Shown here: piece after piece, positions 10,862 to 24,145 of the stretch
How positions within the stretch are numbered: position 1 is the stretch's first letter
Layout of the letters: every line of letters starts with the position of its first letter
DNA from: Centroberyx gerrardi
Lineage: Eukaryota > Chordata > Actinopteri > Beryciformes > Berycidae
Length of the DNA stretch: 64,000 bases
NCBI RefSeq assembly: GCF_048128805.1
Contig: NC_135998.1
Coordinates: forward strand, 12,668,156-12,732,155
Direction: 5' to 3'
Made by a program: the position numbers and the translations under genes
Notes under the pieces: generated by a model
Database searches by the model: none
What the model saw: only the letters and a program-made list of their open reading frames with translations
Told to the model about the DNA's origin: nothing

Positions 10862-11848
10862 AGTTACATGCACTGAAACTATATATTTATAGATACATAC
10901 ATACAAAGCACACACCACATGACACAACCACACAGACATGCATACACACAACAGAAACATCCAATTGAATGTATGAAACCATACATAATAATCCATACAG
11001 ACACGTGCATGCACATGCAAACATGCATACACTATACACAGAATTCATACTAAGTGCTTTGTCAATATTTTTGACACTGTTGTACCCTTTTTTTCTTTTT
11101 AGGTTTTTAGCTGTCACCCAGAGCAACACACATTAAGTGCAACAGCAGAATAAGCTTAAAAGCATGTATCACCATCATTACAAGCAACCAATAACAGGGA
11201 TTGTAGGGGTTTAACAATGACAAGACTAAGTAGAAAAAAAAACATTCCAGAGTACAAAGAATATTCATTTATCATCAATAGTACAGTAGTGCTAAACAGG
11301 CAAGTAGAGTTTAGTATATCTGTATGTCTGTATATTGTGTATGTTCTGAGAAGTTATTTTTAAAGTTTTAAAGTTCAGTACACTAATTGTCCTCCTCATG
11401 GAAAACAGTGATCTATACTACATAGAACTGAACCAAGCATAATTTAATGTAGCACACAAAAAAGTTTCACTTATACAAACACATAAACACATGGACATGT
11501 GCATAATAGGGTAGTGTTGTTAGCAAACAAACAAATAAACAATACACAGACTATATTCAGCATGTACAGCAGTACAACACCAATGAATCTAGTAAAGAGC
11601 ACTATGAGCACTTACTGTACAATTGCTTCATCTTCTGTCATCAAATAATCTGTTAACTCCCTTTTTACTTTCAATTCTGTATAGAGTACATAACCAATCC
11701 TTTACTGCAAAATCAGCCACATAGTTTCATTTCACTGTCCCAACTTAACATTGATGCCTCCTGCATTGGTTAGTCTGTGTGTTTGTAGATGATTGATGTG
11801 TGTGTTTGTGTGAGTGTGTGTGTGCGTGTGTGTGTGTGTGTGTGTGCA

Positions 11849-11913
<65 letters not shown>

Positions 11914-12660
11914 CCACTCTCCACTCAGTTACATAAGAGAGGATTACTGCAACACAGCAATACAATGACAGGAGGAGCCTGTAGAACAACATCAGCTTTT
12001 ATCAGTCAGTGCTAAATCCCCATCTATGTTCTCCTGCACTTTTTCACACACACACACACGCACACGCACATGCACACAAGAAGATGGCTTATCCCCTATA
12101 ACTACTGCATAGGCCGCTTTAACACATAAAGGGTTAAAAAGGTTAATGCTGCTTGTGCCTCAGCAGTATTAGAGATTGGACAATGACAGTGCATCAGAGT
12201 AAATACTGAGACAACTGATTACATTGTCATCAGTGTTTCCTACTTCTGGACTGATGCAAGTCACCTCAACAAGAATAAAAGTGTTTTTGCAATAAACAAT
12301 GAATACTCGTAGAACAAAATCACTTGAACTATGATTTTTTATTATAGAGATAGTCAAAATGCATGTTTAAAGGTAACCAGTGTATCAGATGAGTTGTGCT
12401 AATAACTACGCACTACTTTCTATGGCCCCTGTGAGTTGATTTCGATCAGAATATTTCATTATTTCCCTTTTTGCATGCTGTCAACTATCCAATATCAAAA
12501 ATGAACACTATAGTCATTGGTAAAATGAGAGAGAGACAAAGAAAGAGAAAGATAAAACTGTTTTTCATACTTGTTTCCTCAGCAGAAATAGAAATGCTGT
12601 AGAATTAAACAGCTCTCTCTTGCCCTGTCTCTCTCTTTCACCCTCCTCAAACAGCTTCAT
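10860..12660. other. gene-free stretch
   Basis: Apart from the compound GT/GA microsatellite, it is AT-rich with CA-rich patches. No exon was recognised. Confidence 0.45.
11798..11911. repeat. compound (GT)n(GA)n microsatellite
   Basis: A GT-rich run to about 11866 abuts an uninterrupted (GA)n run of about 23 units. Confidence 0.95.
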
Positions 12661-12673
12661 CTCACTGACTCAC

Positions 12674-12703
12674 CTTGGACAGCTTCTATTTCCTTGCAGG
12701 GGA
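12674..12703 (-). CDS. candidate 30-base micro-exon
   Basis: It is flanked by a very good acceptor (CTTCCTCCTCCACAG) and a consensus donor (AAG|GTGAGT). The length is a multiple of three and it is open in two of three phases, including the phase 2 left by the candidate exon ending at 14223. No protein family can be judged from ten residues. Confidence 0.3.
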
Positions 12704-12719
12704 CTGTGGAGGAGGAAGA

Positions 12720-14200
12720 TAGACACGACAACAACAACAACACACAGAGCTCAGGTGTCCTGTGGATTTATGCAGAAATGTCCCATTCCGCCAAGCCCTC
12801 TGTGAACCTCCAGTGCTGCCAAAGTGTCCCTCTCACAGATTTATTCAAAGTGAGAGGAGAGAGCCGTGCCTACGTCATCATCCAGGGCAGAATGGGGTTT
12901 CTCATTTGCTATCTGCATGCTAATTTACCAAACTAAAAGGTGGATAGAACCATTATGTTGTGTGTCCCTGAAGAAGCTGTTTATTCCTTCTGCTGTGACC
13001 CCTGATAGTCAACACGGCCCTTCCTTGCACTCAGCTTGATTCTCAACCAACAACTCTTAACTGTTGCATTGTGTAAATAATATTACTCAAAAATTGTCCA
13101 GGCAACACGGATTAGGCTACCACTTTGCTTTAAAGAGACAACAACAGATAATTTTAGATGCCACATGTACACATGGAGTTGAGGAAGGCTGTCTTTGCAT
13201 TATCACAAACACAAAATAAATGTTTGGCATATGATCAGTTTTACAAAAATTATGCGCATGATTTTATGATTCTGCTCCCAGCGTCTACCGGTTTTTGTGA
13301 ATATTAACTTTTCACGACATGAGCAATGTCCATGGTGGAAGAGTCTCAGTTATTAGAGACCAATTTGGCTTGAGGAAGGCATTGTTTTATTTTCCATGAT
13401 TAGAAAACATGAGCTGTTTGTAGTCACAGAAGAAGTTTTTTTTCCAAATCATGTATTATGAAATTTTAATTTTTTCGGATTGTAGCTGGCTCAATTGTAG
13501 TCGGCTAATCAAAGACAGGAAAAAATTTGCATCACTCAATTCTTGTTATGCATGAGAGCATATTTATTTACATTTGTCTCAGCCTAAAGATGATGAGGGT
13601 AAACAAATGAGGTTTTTGCTCCAAAACATTTGATCTTTTTTCATTTTGACTTGTGATCTCTGGTTCAGTGAGTGTGATCGTTATCTTTCACCTCTTTTTG
13701 ACTGGCACAGCATGGAGTACATTATATCAGCTCGTGTTACCATAGTCACCACAAGTGTCAGTATACTTTTAACCTCCTGACAAAGTAAATTATTTTGATC
13801 ACTAGTGTGCTTTGCCCTGATGTGATAAATTATAGATAATAATAAAGATGCTTGTTAACTTGGTTTGAACTTTTTGGTTTGAAGTTTATGTTTTGAATTG
13901 TTGGTGAAGATTCTTTTCTAACTTTTCTAAGACTGATTTCTAAGATTACATGCACTAATTATTATATATATAATGCTGATACATCCACAACTCTTTCCAC
14001 ATCATTTGTGTTTTGGCATTTAAAATCATCTGTTTGTTGTCCATATTTAGCCTTTTCTAACTTTCTCACTTGATTGTTTGGTATTTCACTTCATGCAACA
14101 TTGCTCATTAAAACATCTTTGTCATATTTATTTTTGCAGTAGTCTAATCACAGTCAAATATACTGTCAGTATAAAATAGATTACTTAATACATTTGGGAG
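12720..14200. other. gene-free stretch
   Basis: AT-rich sequence without a recognised exon, repeat or RNA gene. Confidence 0.45.
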
Positions 14201-14222
14201 GAGTGAATTCCTCTATTCTTAC

Positions 14223-14342
14223 CCATTCAACTGATGTCTTTCTTCAGTTTCTCTCATCCTCTTGTCTATGATCCTCTGTTTCACAAGACTCTCACCTTCC
14301 CAGTGCTGGCAGAGTCTAGTGCCATGTGCTGGCCTTGTAATC
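14223..14342 (-). CDS. candidate internal exon of an unassigned gene
   Basis: It ends at a consensus donor (GG|GTAAGA). The open frame gives a charged helix-like peptide including LVKQRIIDKRMRETEERHQL. The acceptor (TTACTGAG at 14343) is weak, so the left boundary is uncertain. It may be in the same transcript as the exon-like segments at 12674 and 10583. The parent gene is unknown. Confidence 0.35.
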
Positions 14343-14349
14343 CTCAGTA

Positions 14350-15950
14350 ATAATAGCAAAAGGTACATATGATAAAACTCAAAGCCAAAAGTGCTGATCT
14401 CTGCACGTATTCCATAGAGTGGTAGGTCGATGTTTCTGTGCATGAGTGAATGTGTAACATCTCCTAAACACCTCCTGAGATATCATCACCGATTCTGTAG
14501 TTTCCATGGCTCAAAATATGTTTTGTGTGTGTGTGTGTGTGTGTCTGTCTGTTTCTCTCTCTGTCTGTGGCTATGGCCATGGCTATGCATTTCCCTGATA
14601 AGACTTGCTCTTTTGTAACAGAAGTCAGTTGTGATTCAGAAATTTCTCTCACAGCGTTCTTGTACCCACGGCTGCCTGCTGTGTGACCATATGGCACACT
14701 TAACGAGAGAACATAATATGAAGAGATGATGGAAAAAATAGCAAAGACAAAAATGGCAAGTCTGGCAGGGACGAACCTCTCAGCTGTAATCATGAGCAGA
14801 CAAGTGACCTCACGATGGTGTTGCAAGATCTAAATCAATCATGGCTGGATCCTCTTAGCTCTGACACATTTTGGCATCAGAAGATAAACTGCAGTGCTGG
14901 AGCTAATTTTATTAAAATGTTGACTAATGTCAAATGGATATGCAACTGCATACTAAATGTTCTAAATTCCAATAAATGAAAACTTTACTATAAGATCACC
15001 CTTTTCTCTGTTATAGACTGTCCACGCTACCTGTCTTGCATCACCATCAGAATCTGCCATAATAGCTTTTGAGCCAATTGTTGCAACTTTAGCTAAACTA
15101 CACTAAACTACTAGGTGTTTCTAGTCCTGATAACAGATAGTGACTATGTCAGACTCAGCTTTAGCCAGCCACTTGGGCCACATGGGAGCCAGGTATGACT
15201 GGGTGACATCTAAGAATAGGCTCTGGCCTGGCACAGGCTGACTGTGTTCATGTTTCCTGATCAGATTTAGACACTAAAAATACCTGTTCACTTGCAGGGC
15301 GTGAGCCAGGAAAGGATAAAGGCTATGATGATACTGAAACCATTCTGTGAGATGCATTGAATTCTAAAATGGTTTTGGTTTAATTTGCCAAGAACATATA
15401 AAAAGAACACTTAAATCAGAAAGGTTAAAAATAGACAAACCTTTTGGAAAGGCATAATGAACAAGAAAAGCTACCACTTGATACCTAGGTATTGAGAATT
15501 TTTTTGTTAGCCAAACTTAAACAAAAATGCTAAAATCAAGCCAAGACAATAAGATTGTCTCAATAATTAAATACTTAGATACTTGTCCTCTTATAATAGA
15601 TTCAGGATGGGTAGTCATGGCAACCTAATCTATGTCTTTCCCATATAAAATTAGGAATAAATAACTACTGACAAAGCTGAAAAGTATATTGTTATTCTCC
15701 AAAAGCCTTTATTTCTTTTTAAGTTGGTCATGGCATGGCAGTGTTTATAATCAAAAAATAAAATTAAAGATGGCTATAAGACAAATCAGCAAGATTCACA
15801 AAGGACATTCACAAGTGACGTCTCTTGCAAAGAAACAGCAACAAGGTTATAGGTTCACAGGTATCATGAACAAAACATTCCTTAGCAACACTTTGCATGA
15901 GATTTGGATTTGTTGTTGCCATCTCTGCTTTGATAGTTAACAGTAGAGAT
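14350..15950. other. gene-free stretch
   Basis: One short (GT)n at about 14524-14542; otherwise AT-rich, with no exon recognised. Confidence 0.45.
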
Positions 15951-15959
15951 TGGCAGGAA

Positions 15960-16072
15960 ATATGGGGGAGAGGGTGGGTTGACATGACTCAGGTCCCAAG
16001 TCAGATTCAAACAGCATGTCTTGGATACATGGTACTCACCTAAGCCAACTGAGGCATGAGGACGCCCACATC
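15960..16072 (-). mobile_element. tRNA-derived SINE fragment
   Basis: On the minus strand, GCCTCAGTTGGCTTAGGTG resembles a box A. TTTGAATCTGACTTGGGACC, about 40 bases on, resembles a box B and its trailer. The layout matches the copy at 2480-2592. Confidence 0.5.
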
Positions 16073-16604
16073 TCTAAACACATTTACAAAGCCAGAACAA
16101 GAACTCAATAACAGCTATACGTGGTACAGTCATGAAAAAATAGCTTTCATAAGCTTTCATAAGGTGGTCACATTCTAGTTATGTTATTGTGACACAGTAG
16201 TACAACAGTGTGTCAGTTACCTGAGTAAAAGCTTCCAAATGGCCAAATTCAGCCAATTGCCAATTTTGACAGTACTATACATGAATTTCTACTGTTACCA
16301 TACTGTGCATGCAAGCACAAGCGTGCATTTATTTTAGTAAATTGTCTAGTTAAATGGCAGAGATTTAAGCAATCTTGGGCGACGTGAAATATTCAATAGC
16401 CTACCAACCCATAATGATTCACAGGCAAATAAGTGTAATGAAAAGAAAGAAATGTTGTAGCTCAAGATGCACTATGCATAACTCCAGGACATTGATGTGT
16501 TCAAATCCCACTCACTGGCCTGTGTTGCCATATGACTCCCTACCTCATAAGAGATGCATTGGTGGTGACCCCCTCCCTGCATCCCCTCCCGTTGGGAGGC
16601 TGTA

Positions 16605-17110
16605 TCAGATACTCTTCCCTTCTATATGGTCACTGAGCAACTTACTTTTACCTTCTTGTGTTTGTCCTGCCTGCAGTGCAGGTTCAGGCTGTTCGACCAG
16701 ATCTATAAGTTCGGATGACCACGAAGCAGCCAACAGTTTGCGCGTCACATTCAGAAAAAGGTCCAACTGAAAGTGGGTAACTTTCAGAATACTCTCCACA
16801 CGTTGTGCTGAGAGGTTGGCCCTGCTTATTTGCAAGCTGATGTTTACGTCTATGAACAATGCCCTCTGGCTAGGTGTGAGGGTACTTCAAATTTACCATG
16901 AGGCCCAGCCAGGTCAAAGTCTAGCCTATCCCTGAATTGGTAGGCCTGACCTTGAAAGCACCTTGAAACCTTCAAAGCATAGGAACTGTCTGTTTAGGGG
17001 CCACACACATGAAAATAGGCATCCCTCAGATCAATGGATATGAACCATTTCTTCTCCGCAACCGCCTGGAGAATGTCCGCTAAATGCAACATGCAAAAAG
17101 ACAACTTCGT
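16605..17110 (-). mobile_element. DIRS-type retrotransposon reverse transcriptase fragment, decayed
   Basis: The minus strand at 17066-16996 reads WFISIDLRDAYFHV, matching the (S/T)IDL(K/R)DAYFH reverse transcriptase motif with its catalytic aspartate as found in DIRS elements. Further along, RQFLCFEG and YQF occur in shifted frames. At about 16820-16790 LSAQRVESIL matches the LSAQRV segment downstream of the DIRS reverse transcriptase. Stops and frameshifts (TAA right after the first motif) show it is dead. No tyrosine recombinase or split repeats were found. Confidence 0.7.
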
Positions 17111-17687
17111 GCCTTTAGGTCAAGTACAAGGCAAAAACTGCCATCCTTCATATCCAGTAGTTATGCTGTTGCTGCAGTTCATAAAATGTAATTTTTGGCC
17201 TTAACATGGGCTGTAACAGAGATATTTGCTGAATATGTATACCCAAGCTGGGCAGCATAGAGCAAAGGTGGGCAGCATATCTTGCCAGCTTCCAGTTTGA
17301 GATAAAATATAGGCCAGGATGTGCTAACCAGAGTGCATATGCCTTGTCTCATTTTCTAGAACAGGACATTTGAAACCAAAAAGAGGACAGGGAGGTATTG
17401 GAGATTCCAGCCTTTCACTGTACAGAAGCCCAAGTGGCTAAGGCTATGTGCATTTGTATTGGACAGAGGGCTGATTAGACAAAAGAGCATGATCACTTCC
17501 AGCAGGGGACACCACTGCTGCCAGAGCATAGGCCAGACCAATGGCCTTGCAGACAGATTGCAAGAGATTGCAGAGAAGTGACCCCTGTCTGAATAGAGTG
17601 ATGTTCTTCTGGCAAAGGGGTAACCCAATAGACAAAAGAAAACAGAAAGCAAGGAAGCCTTGAATGCGCTTCATCATTGGGATGGGC
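17110..17687. other. stretch between DIRS fragment and minisatellite
   Basis: Overlapping short minus-strand ORFs, none with recognised motifs. It may be more of the decayed retroelement. Confidence 0.35.
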
Positions 17688-18660
17688 CCTTAGCAACCAC
17701 CTAGAACATCCTAGCAACCACCTACAAAGACCCTAGCAACCACCTAGAACTCCCTAGCAACCACCTAGTACAACCTAGCAACCACCTTGAACACCCTAGC
17801 AACCACCTAGAAACACCCTAGCAACCATCTAGTACAACATAGCAACCATCTAGAAACACCCTAGCAACCACCTAGAAGCACCCTCGTAACCACCTAGAAG
17901 CACCCTACCAACCACCTAGTACACCCTTAGCAACCACTTAGAACACCCTAGCAACCACCTAGAAACACCCTAGCAACCACCTAGTACACCCTAGCAACCA
18001 CCTAGAAATCCCTAGCAACCACCTAGAAACACCCTAGCAACCACCTAGTACACCCTAGCAACCACCTTGAAACACCATAGCAACCACCTAGAAGCACCCT
18101 AGCAACCACCTAGTACACCCTAGCAACCACCTACTACACCCTAGCAACCACTACAAAGGCCCTAGCAACCACATATTACACCCTAGCAACCACCTAGAAA
18201 CACCCTAGCAACCACCTAGGAACACCCTAGCAACCACCTAGAAACACCCTAGCAGCCACCTAGTACAACCTAGCAACCACCTAGAATATCCTAGCAACCA
18301 ACTTTAAACACCCTAGCAACCACCTAGAAACACCCTAGCAATCACCTAGTACACAGAAGCAACCACCTAGAAACACCCTAGCAACCACTAGAACTCCCTA
18401 GGAACCACCTAGAAACACCCTAGCAACCACCTTGTACAACCTAGCAACGACCTAGTACACCGTAGCAACCAACTTGAAACACCCTAGCAACCACCTAGAA
18501 ACACCCTAGCAACCACCTAGTACACACTAGCAACCACCTAGAAGCACCCTAGCAACCACCTAGTACGCCCTAGCAACCACCTAGAAACACCCTAGCAACC
18601 ACCTAGAAACACCTTAGAACACCCTAGCAACCACCTACAACCACCTAGATATATCCTAAC
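17688..18660. repeat. minisatellite, about 22-24 bp unit, about 40 copies
   Basis: Tandem units of the form CCTAGCAACCACCTAG followed by a variable spacer (AACAC, AAACAC, TACAC or GAAGCAC). Unit length varies by one or two bases and sequence divergence is low to moderate. Each unit carries RGCAAC, the half-site of an RFX X-box. No open reading frame persists through the array. Confidence 0.95.
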
Positions 18661-18780
18661 GACCGGTACTCAGCAACTCTACTTGGGAGTTTTTCCTTGT
18701 GTGCATTAGGGTCTAAGGCTGGGGGTGCCGGGTCTTGCTAAAACCTGCTGGTAGTGTCCACACAAAAGCACTTCTATTTT
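18661..18780. mobile_element. possible retroelement 3' tail
   Basis: GGGAGTTTTTCCTTGTGTGC and GGCTGGGGGTGCCGGGTC resemble a segment often met in fish LINE/SINE 3' regions. It directly follows the minisatellite. The identification is by memory of fish repeats and is weak. Confidence 0.25.
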
Positions 18781-20299
18781 TAAATTTCTATTAAATTCCC
18801 ATCTTAATATACATTTGTAAACTTGTTTGACTTTGATAAAATGAGGAACTTTGTGTACATGTCAAAACAAAATCCCATATTCATTTTTAATTTTGGAACA
18901 CAATATGCAAGAAGACACACAACAATGGTATATAGTATATCAATGACATACATATGAAATAGATGCAGCCTTTGTTTATTCTTAAAGTGTAACCTGAAGC
19001 TTTTTTAATACTATCACCCATTTGCAACTGCTTGCAATGGATTCAGCCTACACCGTGTGCTGTCAAGGCCCACGAGTATGCAGATACCAACTGATTTCAG
19101 TGATTAATTGCCCCCTCTCTGGTTGAAGTTAGTGGGCTTCAATGGCACATAATTAACTCCTGGCCTGCACCATTCTCCTCCTAAACCTAGTTTGACATTG
19201 AACAAGCCTTTTGAATTAACTTTTGAATTTAATTTAACTTTGAAATAGTTTTTGAATTAACTATTTCTTAATCAGACTATTTCTTAATCTACCCCCTTCT
19301 CCACCCACACTCCCTCAAATCCCACCCAATCTCCCATAACTTCAGCAGCGGCAGCCCTTCCTCCCACAGCTTCCAGCCTCACATGAGTGAGGCATCGAAG
19401 AGGCAGGAAGAGGCAGGAAGAGGTTGGGTGACAGCTAACCAGGATCAGGGTGTCGCCCCTGAGGGGCATGGCTTTATGTCTGAATTCAGGTTTAGCACTT
19501 GTTCTGGGTATTATTCTTGGTCTAGTTATAATCCGCATTTTGAGTCTGCTTCTGAGTTCAGTTCTCATCATTCTTGGTCCACTGTTAGCTATCAAAAAAA
19601 AATCTGTATAAAAAAACATTAATTGTAACAAAAGCAATTGTAGCTAAAGCTATTGTAATCCATTTTAATGGTGTTAACTGCTGCAATCACAACTACGTCA
19701 ATGCTGTAGGCAGTGGTTAATTTGTTCAAATGAAACAACTGTAGTTTCTCAAAATTACCCACTAAAGGTTGGTTGCAAATAATTTGCAATCAAATTGTAT
19801 TGGGATCATTTTTCCTTAGAAATTTGCTCAATTGCATTTCTGTCTCAAATCATATCCTGCTTATATGACTACTACTGACAAAAATGTCACAGGATGTAAA
19901 CCATAGGTCAAAATGTATCATTTTAAAGGAAATAAAGAAAAAGGTGACCATACAACAATTGATTGCCCTAGAGCTTGAGATTACTTTCCTTTTGTAATTG
20001 TTTTCTTGCGGGAACTACTTTCTTAGTTGGATGCTTATAAAAAACAACACTGAAGATTAATCTTTTCTCTAGAGGTGGTAGTGTTCTTGCTGCAGTGGCC
20101 CATCACCACTGATTGAATGCATAGGAAACACTAACTATTGCTGCTGCATGGCCAGTAGGGCCCAACCAATATGAGATTTTTGGCTGCAATTCTGATTTCC
20201 ATATTTGGGATCTTAAATCTCTGATAACCAAATATATATGTCTGGCGATATACTTTTTTTTTTCTTTAAGACATTACAAAAATATGTTTTATACAAGGT
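18780..20299. other. gene-free stretch downstream of noc4l
   Basis: AT-rich, with no exon recognised. The ORF pair at about 19284-19637 lacks splice sites and family motifs. Confidence 0.45.
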
Positions 20300-20305
20300 T
20301 TTATT
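20300..20305 (-). terminator. noc4l: candidate noc4l polyadenylation signal
   Basis: AATAAA on the minus strand, about 260 bases past the noc4l stop codon. It is the first canonical hexamer noticed in that direction. Confidence 0.45.
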
Positions 20306-20562
20306 GATATACAATAGCGTGTCACAAATGAAAGGCAGAAAAGGTAAAGGAGAAAAATATTGTTGACACCATTTCCATCAATTGTATCTGAATTTAGCTT
20401 TATGTTGGTCTTACAGGGCAGTTTATACAAATGATCTCAGAACAAATGTATCTAGGATCCCTGCTCGTGCCAAATGGCTATATACACCCCGTTAGGTAAA
20501 CTGGTCCCCAACAAGTTTTCTAAGACACTATGAATACAGCCCCCGGTCTTTAGTTTGTGGCT

Positions 20563-20682
20563 CTACTCCAGACAGAAGTGTTGTCCCAGCACACCTCCCA
20601 CTCCCTTCAGTAACTGTGTGGCAGTTTCAAACTCCAGCGGAACACCTTTGGTCTGAGTCTGCTTCAGGTCTCTCTCCATCAG
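20563..20682 (-). CDS. noc4l: noc4l exon 15, with stop
   Basis: Residues 492-530 then TAG. Contains VPLEFETATQLLKG; acceptor TATCCCCAG. Confidence 0.92.
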   Translation of the reverse strand: MMERDLKQTQTKGVPLEFETATQLLKGVGGVLGQHFCLE

Positions 20683-23600
20683 CTGGGGATAAGGACATAA
20701 ACCAAATTAACATTAATTATATATTCATATTACTCTGATCAACTATTGCATGTTTTAATGAGTATTATGGCAAGCAAAAAACAAACATTTGTAATGTTAA
20801 ACTACACTATGCAACACATTACAGAATTGGACAAAGAAACCGGTTAGTGTCAAAGCACATGGAAAAATAAAACATTACAATGATACTGTGGCAAGCATGG
20901 CAAGGATCGAGTCCGGTCGGGAGGTGGGACGGGGGAAATCGCTGGTCTACCGTGAAAGAGCTGATGGACTGATCGAGGGAAACATGCCTGCACATCTGGC
21001 CTGAAAAGGCTGCAAACGGAGGAACTCAACCCCACAAGGGGAACATTTATTTAATGAGTGTTGACTCAAACCTGGAAGGGTTGAACAGAGACTTGTGCAC
21101 CGGTGATGCCTAATTTATGTTCTGTTCTGTGGTTAATTGGTGCTGAATAAACTGCGGGCGAGATTTAGACTAACTCTCCAGTGTCCATCCTGCCCTCAGA
21201 CGCCGAGCCTTGTCACAGTTATACATCAACAACAAAGAATAGAAGCCACAACACAAAAACTGTGTAAGGAGTAAAGGTGACAACAAATTTTGAAGCATTA
21301 GTGATGTGTAAAATTATCTTTCTCAGGGTTGGAGATTTGTTAGTGGGACAAAGTGGGCAATGAAAAACAAAAGTATAATTAAAAAATAGTTGTTCAAAAG
21401 GGAAAGATTTCTTTATATATTGACTGAAAGCATTTCCTATCTATCACTGCTTTAAGTGGTAGAGTAACTAAGGTTTGACAGCGCCACATCACCTCATAAC
21501 TTGTTATCTCAAGTAATTCGCTGATGTCATCCTCTCGCTCTGACAGGGGTGTGTTGATCAACATGGCAGCTTTGGCCACGTCTGGGTGGTAATGCTTCTG
21601 CAGGGTCTGGGGGAGAAGAGAAAAACAAAATGGCAAAGTTAAATCTATTTAAGTTAGGTTTACACTGCCAGTACTCCTAGTATTATGTGATATTCATCTC
21701 ACTTTCCAAACAACATGAGAAAGACAGTGACTGGAGCAAGTCATAGCTCACATGCAGTCAACAGTGTTGATGATTATGTGTATCCCAAGCATCACATACA
21801 CACACCTTAATTTCCCACAGGCTGCTCTCTAAGGCACGGCACTGAGCAGGATCCTCTTCATCCATTAGATAGGGGTCTTCAAAAGGCTCTGTCATCATAA
21901 ACACAAAATATATTATCTATATATCTATATATTGTTTAAAAATAACCATTTATTACAAGGCGTACGATAGGTGCATTGGTTTTGATAATGGGGCATATTA
22001 TACAGGTTATATATTCTAGAAATATTATTAGATGAATATTAAAGGCATATTATGCAAGACTTATAGGAAACAGCAGGCTGATGATGATGAAGATGAATGA
22101 CAAATTAAAATCAAAACAACGATATGCCTCAAACCCCATTTCCAAAACAAATGCAATCAAGTCTCAAACTGTTCAACACTGACAACACAAGTCAGTTAGG
22201 AGTAGTATACTTATGACAGGACCTGCAGAAATTACTCATGACCATGTAGCATGACTTCTATAACAACATCACTAGAAACATGGTGCAAAACGCAACACAG
22301 CTAAAAGTGAAACACAGTAATGGCTGGGGATCTGTGTGGGTTACACTTTAAAGCTTGTTAGCTATAGATTATTACCATTAAAGGATAAGGCTGGTGTTTT
22401 TTAATGCACGTCTTACCGTCAACAAATCCTATGAAAATAACAAAATCAGCAATGATTTTGTTTTGCCAACAAGTCTCGTCCATGTAGCCGGTGTCCAATG
22501 AAGCCATGTCCCAGCAGCCATAGAACTCTTTCTATTTCATCATCGCGATGCACCGGGCCAGCCGACTTTTTCCTCAAACAACTTAATAAGCCGGCTGTAA
22601 ACACGTTTGCAATCTCAGGAAAGTAGTTCCGTAGCACCGAAAATAGTCCCCGGCGTAATGAAGAATTTGTTCCCATTTGAATTTGATTTGGTAATAACTA
22701 CAACAGCCTGACTTTTCGTGGTAACAGTTAGCGATTTTTAAAATTGAAACTATGTCTTTGTGAGCTGTATTTCAAGGTTTTTAGCTTACAATTGGAGCCA
22801 ATGACTTCCGGGTTGACGGCTAAAAACGGTACGTGGGAAGTCAGAAAGTAACGGGAGTAGAGCAAACGCATTGTCGATTTCGTTATTTTCATAGGATTTG
22901 TTGACGGTAAGCAATGCATTAAAAAACACCAGCCTTATACTTTAAGGCTAATAATTTTGCTATGGCACATCAAAACAGGCCATGTTGACCAATTACTGAT
23001 GTGTGTTAGCAAGGCTGTTGCAAAAAGACCAGATTATCATCATAAATAGAGCTGATGGGTCATGTTATCTCTCCCCTATGCGCTGTTAGATAACTCTGCT
23101 CTCTGTGCATCTATTCAGAGAACAGAATACAGAAGACAAGATATAAGCAGACCAAATCCAAGTCTTTGATTCATAATTTCTCAGCACATCGGTCAGCTAA
23201 ACTTAGCCATGGTTAGCATAACAGACAAACAGCTTGTAACAGCTTATATAGAGACAGTATCCTGCCACTAGAGCGGGGCAGTGTGCCACAAACATAATGT
23301 CAGCCCATATTATTAGAAATTAATTACAGCTGGGCATCCAAAAACCCTGAAACTTTGTAAAGTTACAACCTGGTGAAATTACAAATTCTGACAAATTCAC
23401 ACCATGAATTGAGTCACACTGACACCCACCATCTTCTGTGCTGGGCTTGTGAATGAGGACTCTGGAGGACGGGTGGCGACGGATCAGGTTGTAGATGAAG
23501 GGCAGTACCAGGAGGAGGGGTGCAGGGGGGGCTGTGAGAGCCAGGCGGGCCAGGCGTTTGGCAAATGCAGCCACTAGGTACACTGGCAAGTGGCTGGAGG

Positions 23601-24145
23601 CACACAAACACACACATGCACACACTTTTACTCATGTACAGATACTGAGACAGAGATAAGATAGTTTTTATGGTCATTACCACAGCTGATGGTAGCTAAA
23701 TACTGACAGCAGGCTCAAATGTCCCAAACATTGTCAGCTTGAATCCCCAGTTCAACTGGTGAAATCTGGGCAGGGAAAATAAGTGAGTAAAATTCTCCCT
23801 TCCCCCAACAACTACTGTCGAGGTGCCCTTCAGCAAGGCACTTAGCCCCCTCTGGCTTCAGTGGGGCTCATCAGTCGCCAGCAGTCAAAGACTGTGGTTA
23901 GAATGGGAAACTCAGTTGTGAATGGGCGCAACTAAGGTACTTAGTCAACTATGAAAAATTCAACTATGAATGTACTGTATACTTGGCTAGTAAAAACTGT
24001 TAGTAAAGGATAAAATATCTTACCTGGAGCTAAGGAAGAGGTTGGCTAGGTGGAAAAAGCGTGCTCTGTACTTCACATGGAAAACAGAAGGCTCCAGCAG
24101 ATTGTACAACTTCTTGTAGAAATCAGGGTAATCTCTGCACGCACG

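Noticed and set aside
11732..12015. Cys-Val and His-Thr repeat ORFs
   Set aside because: Artefacts of the compound GT/GA microsatellite, as are similar ORFs at 3179-3484 and 10769-11032.
19284..19637. 117-codon minus ORF
   Set aside because: Low-complexity Arg/Thr-rich start and no conserved motif or splice context.
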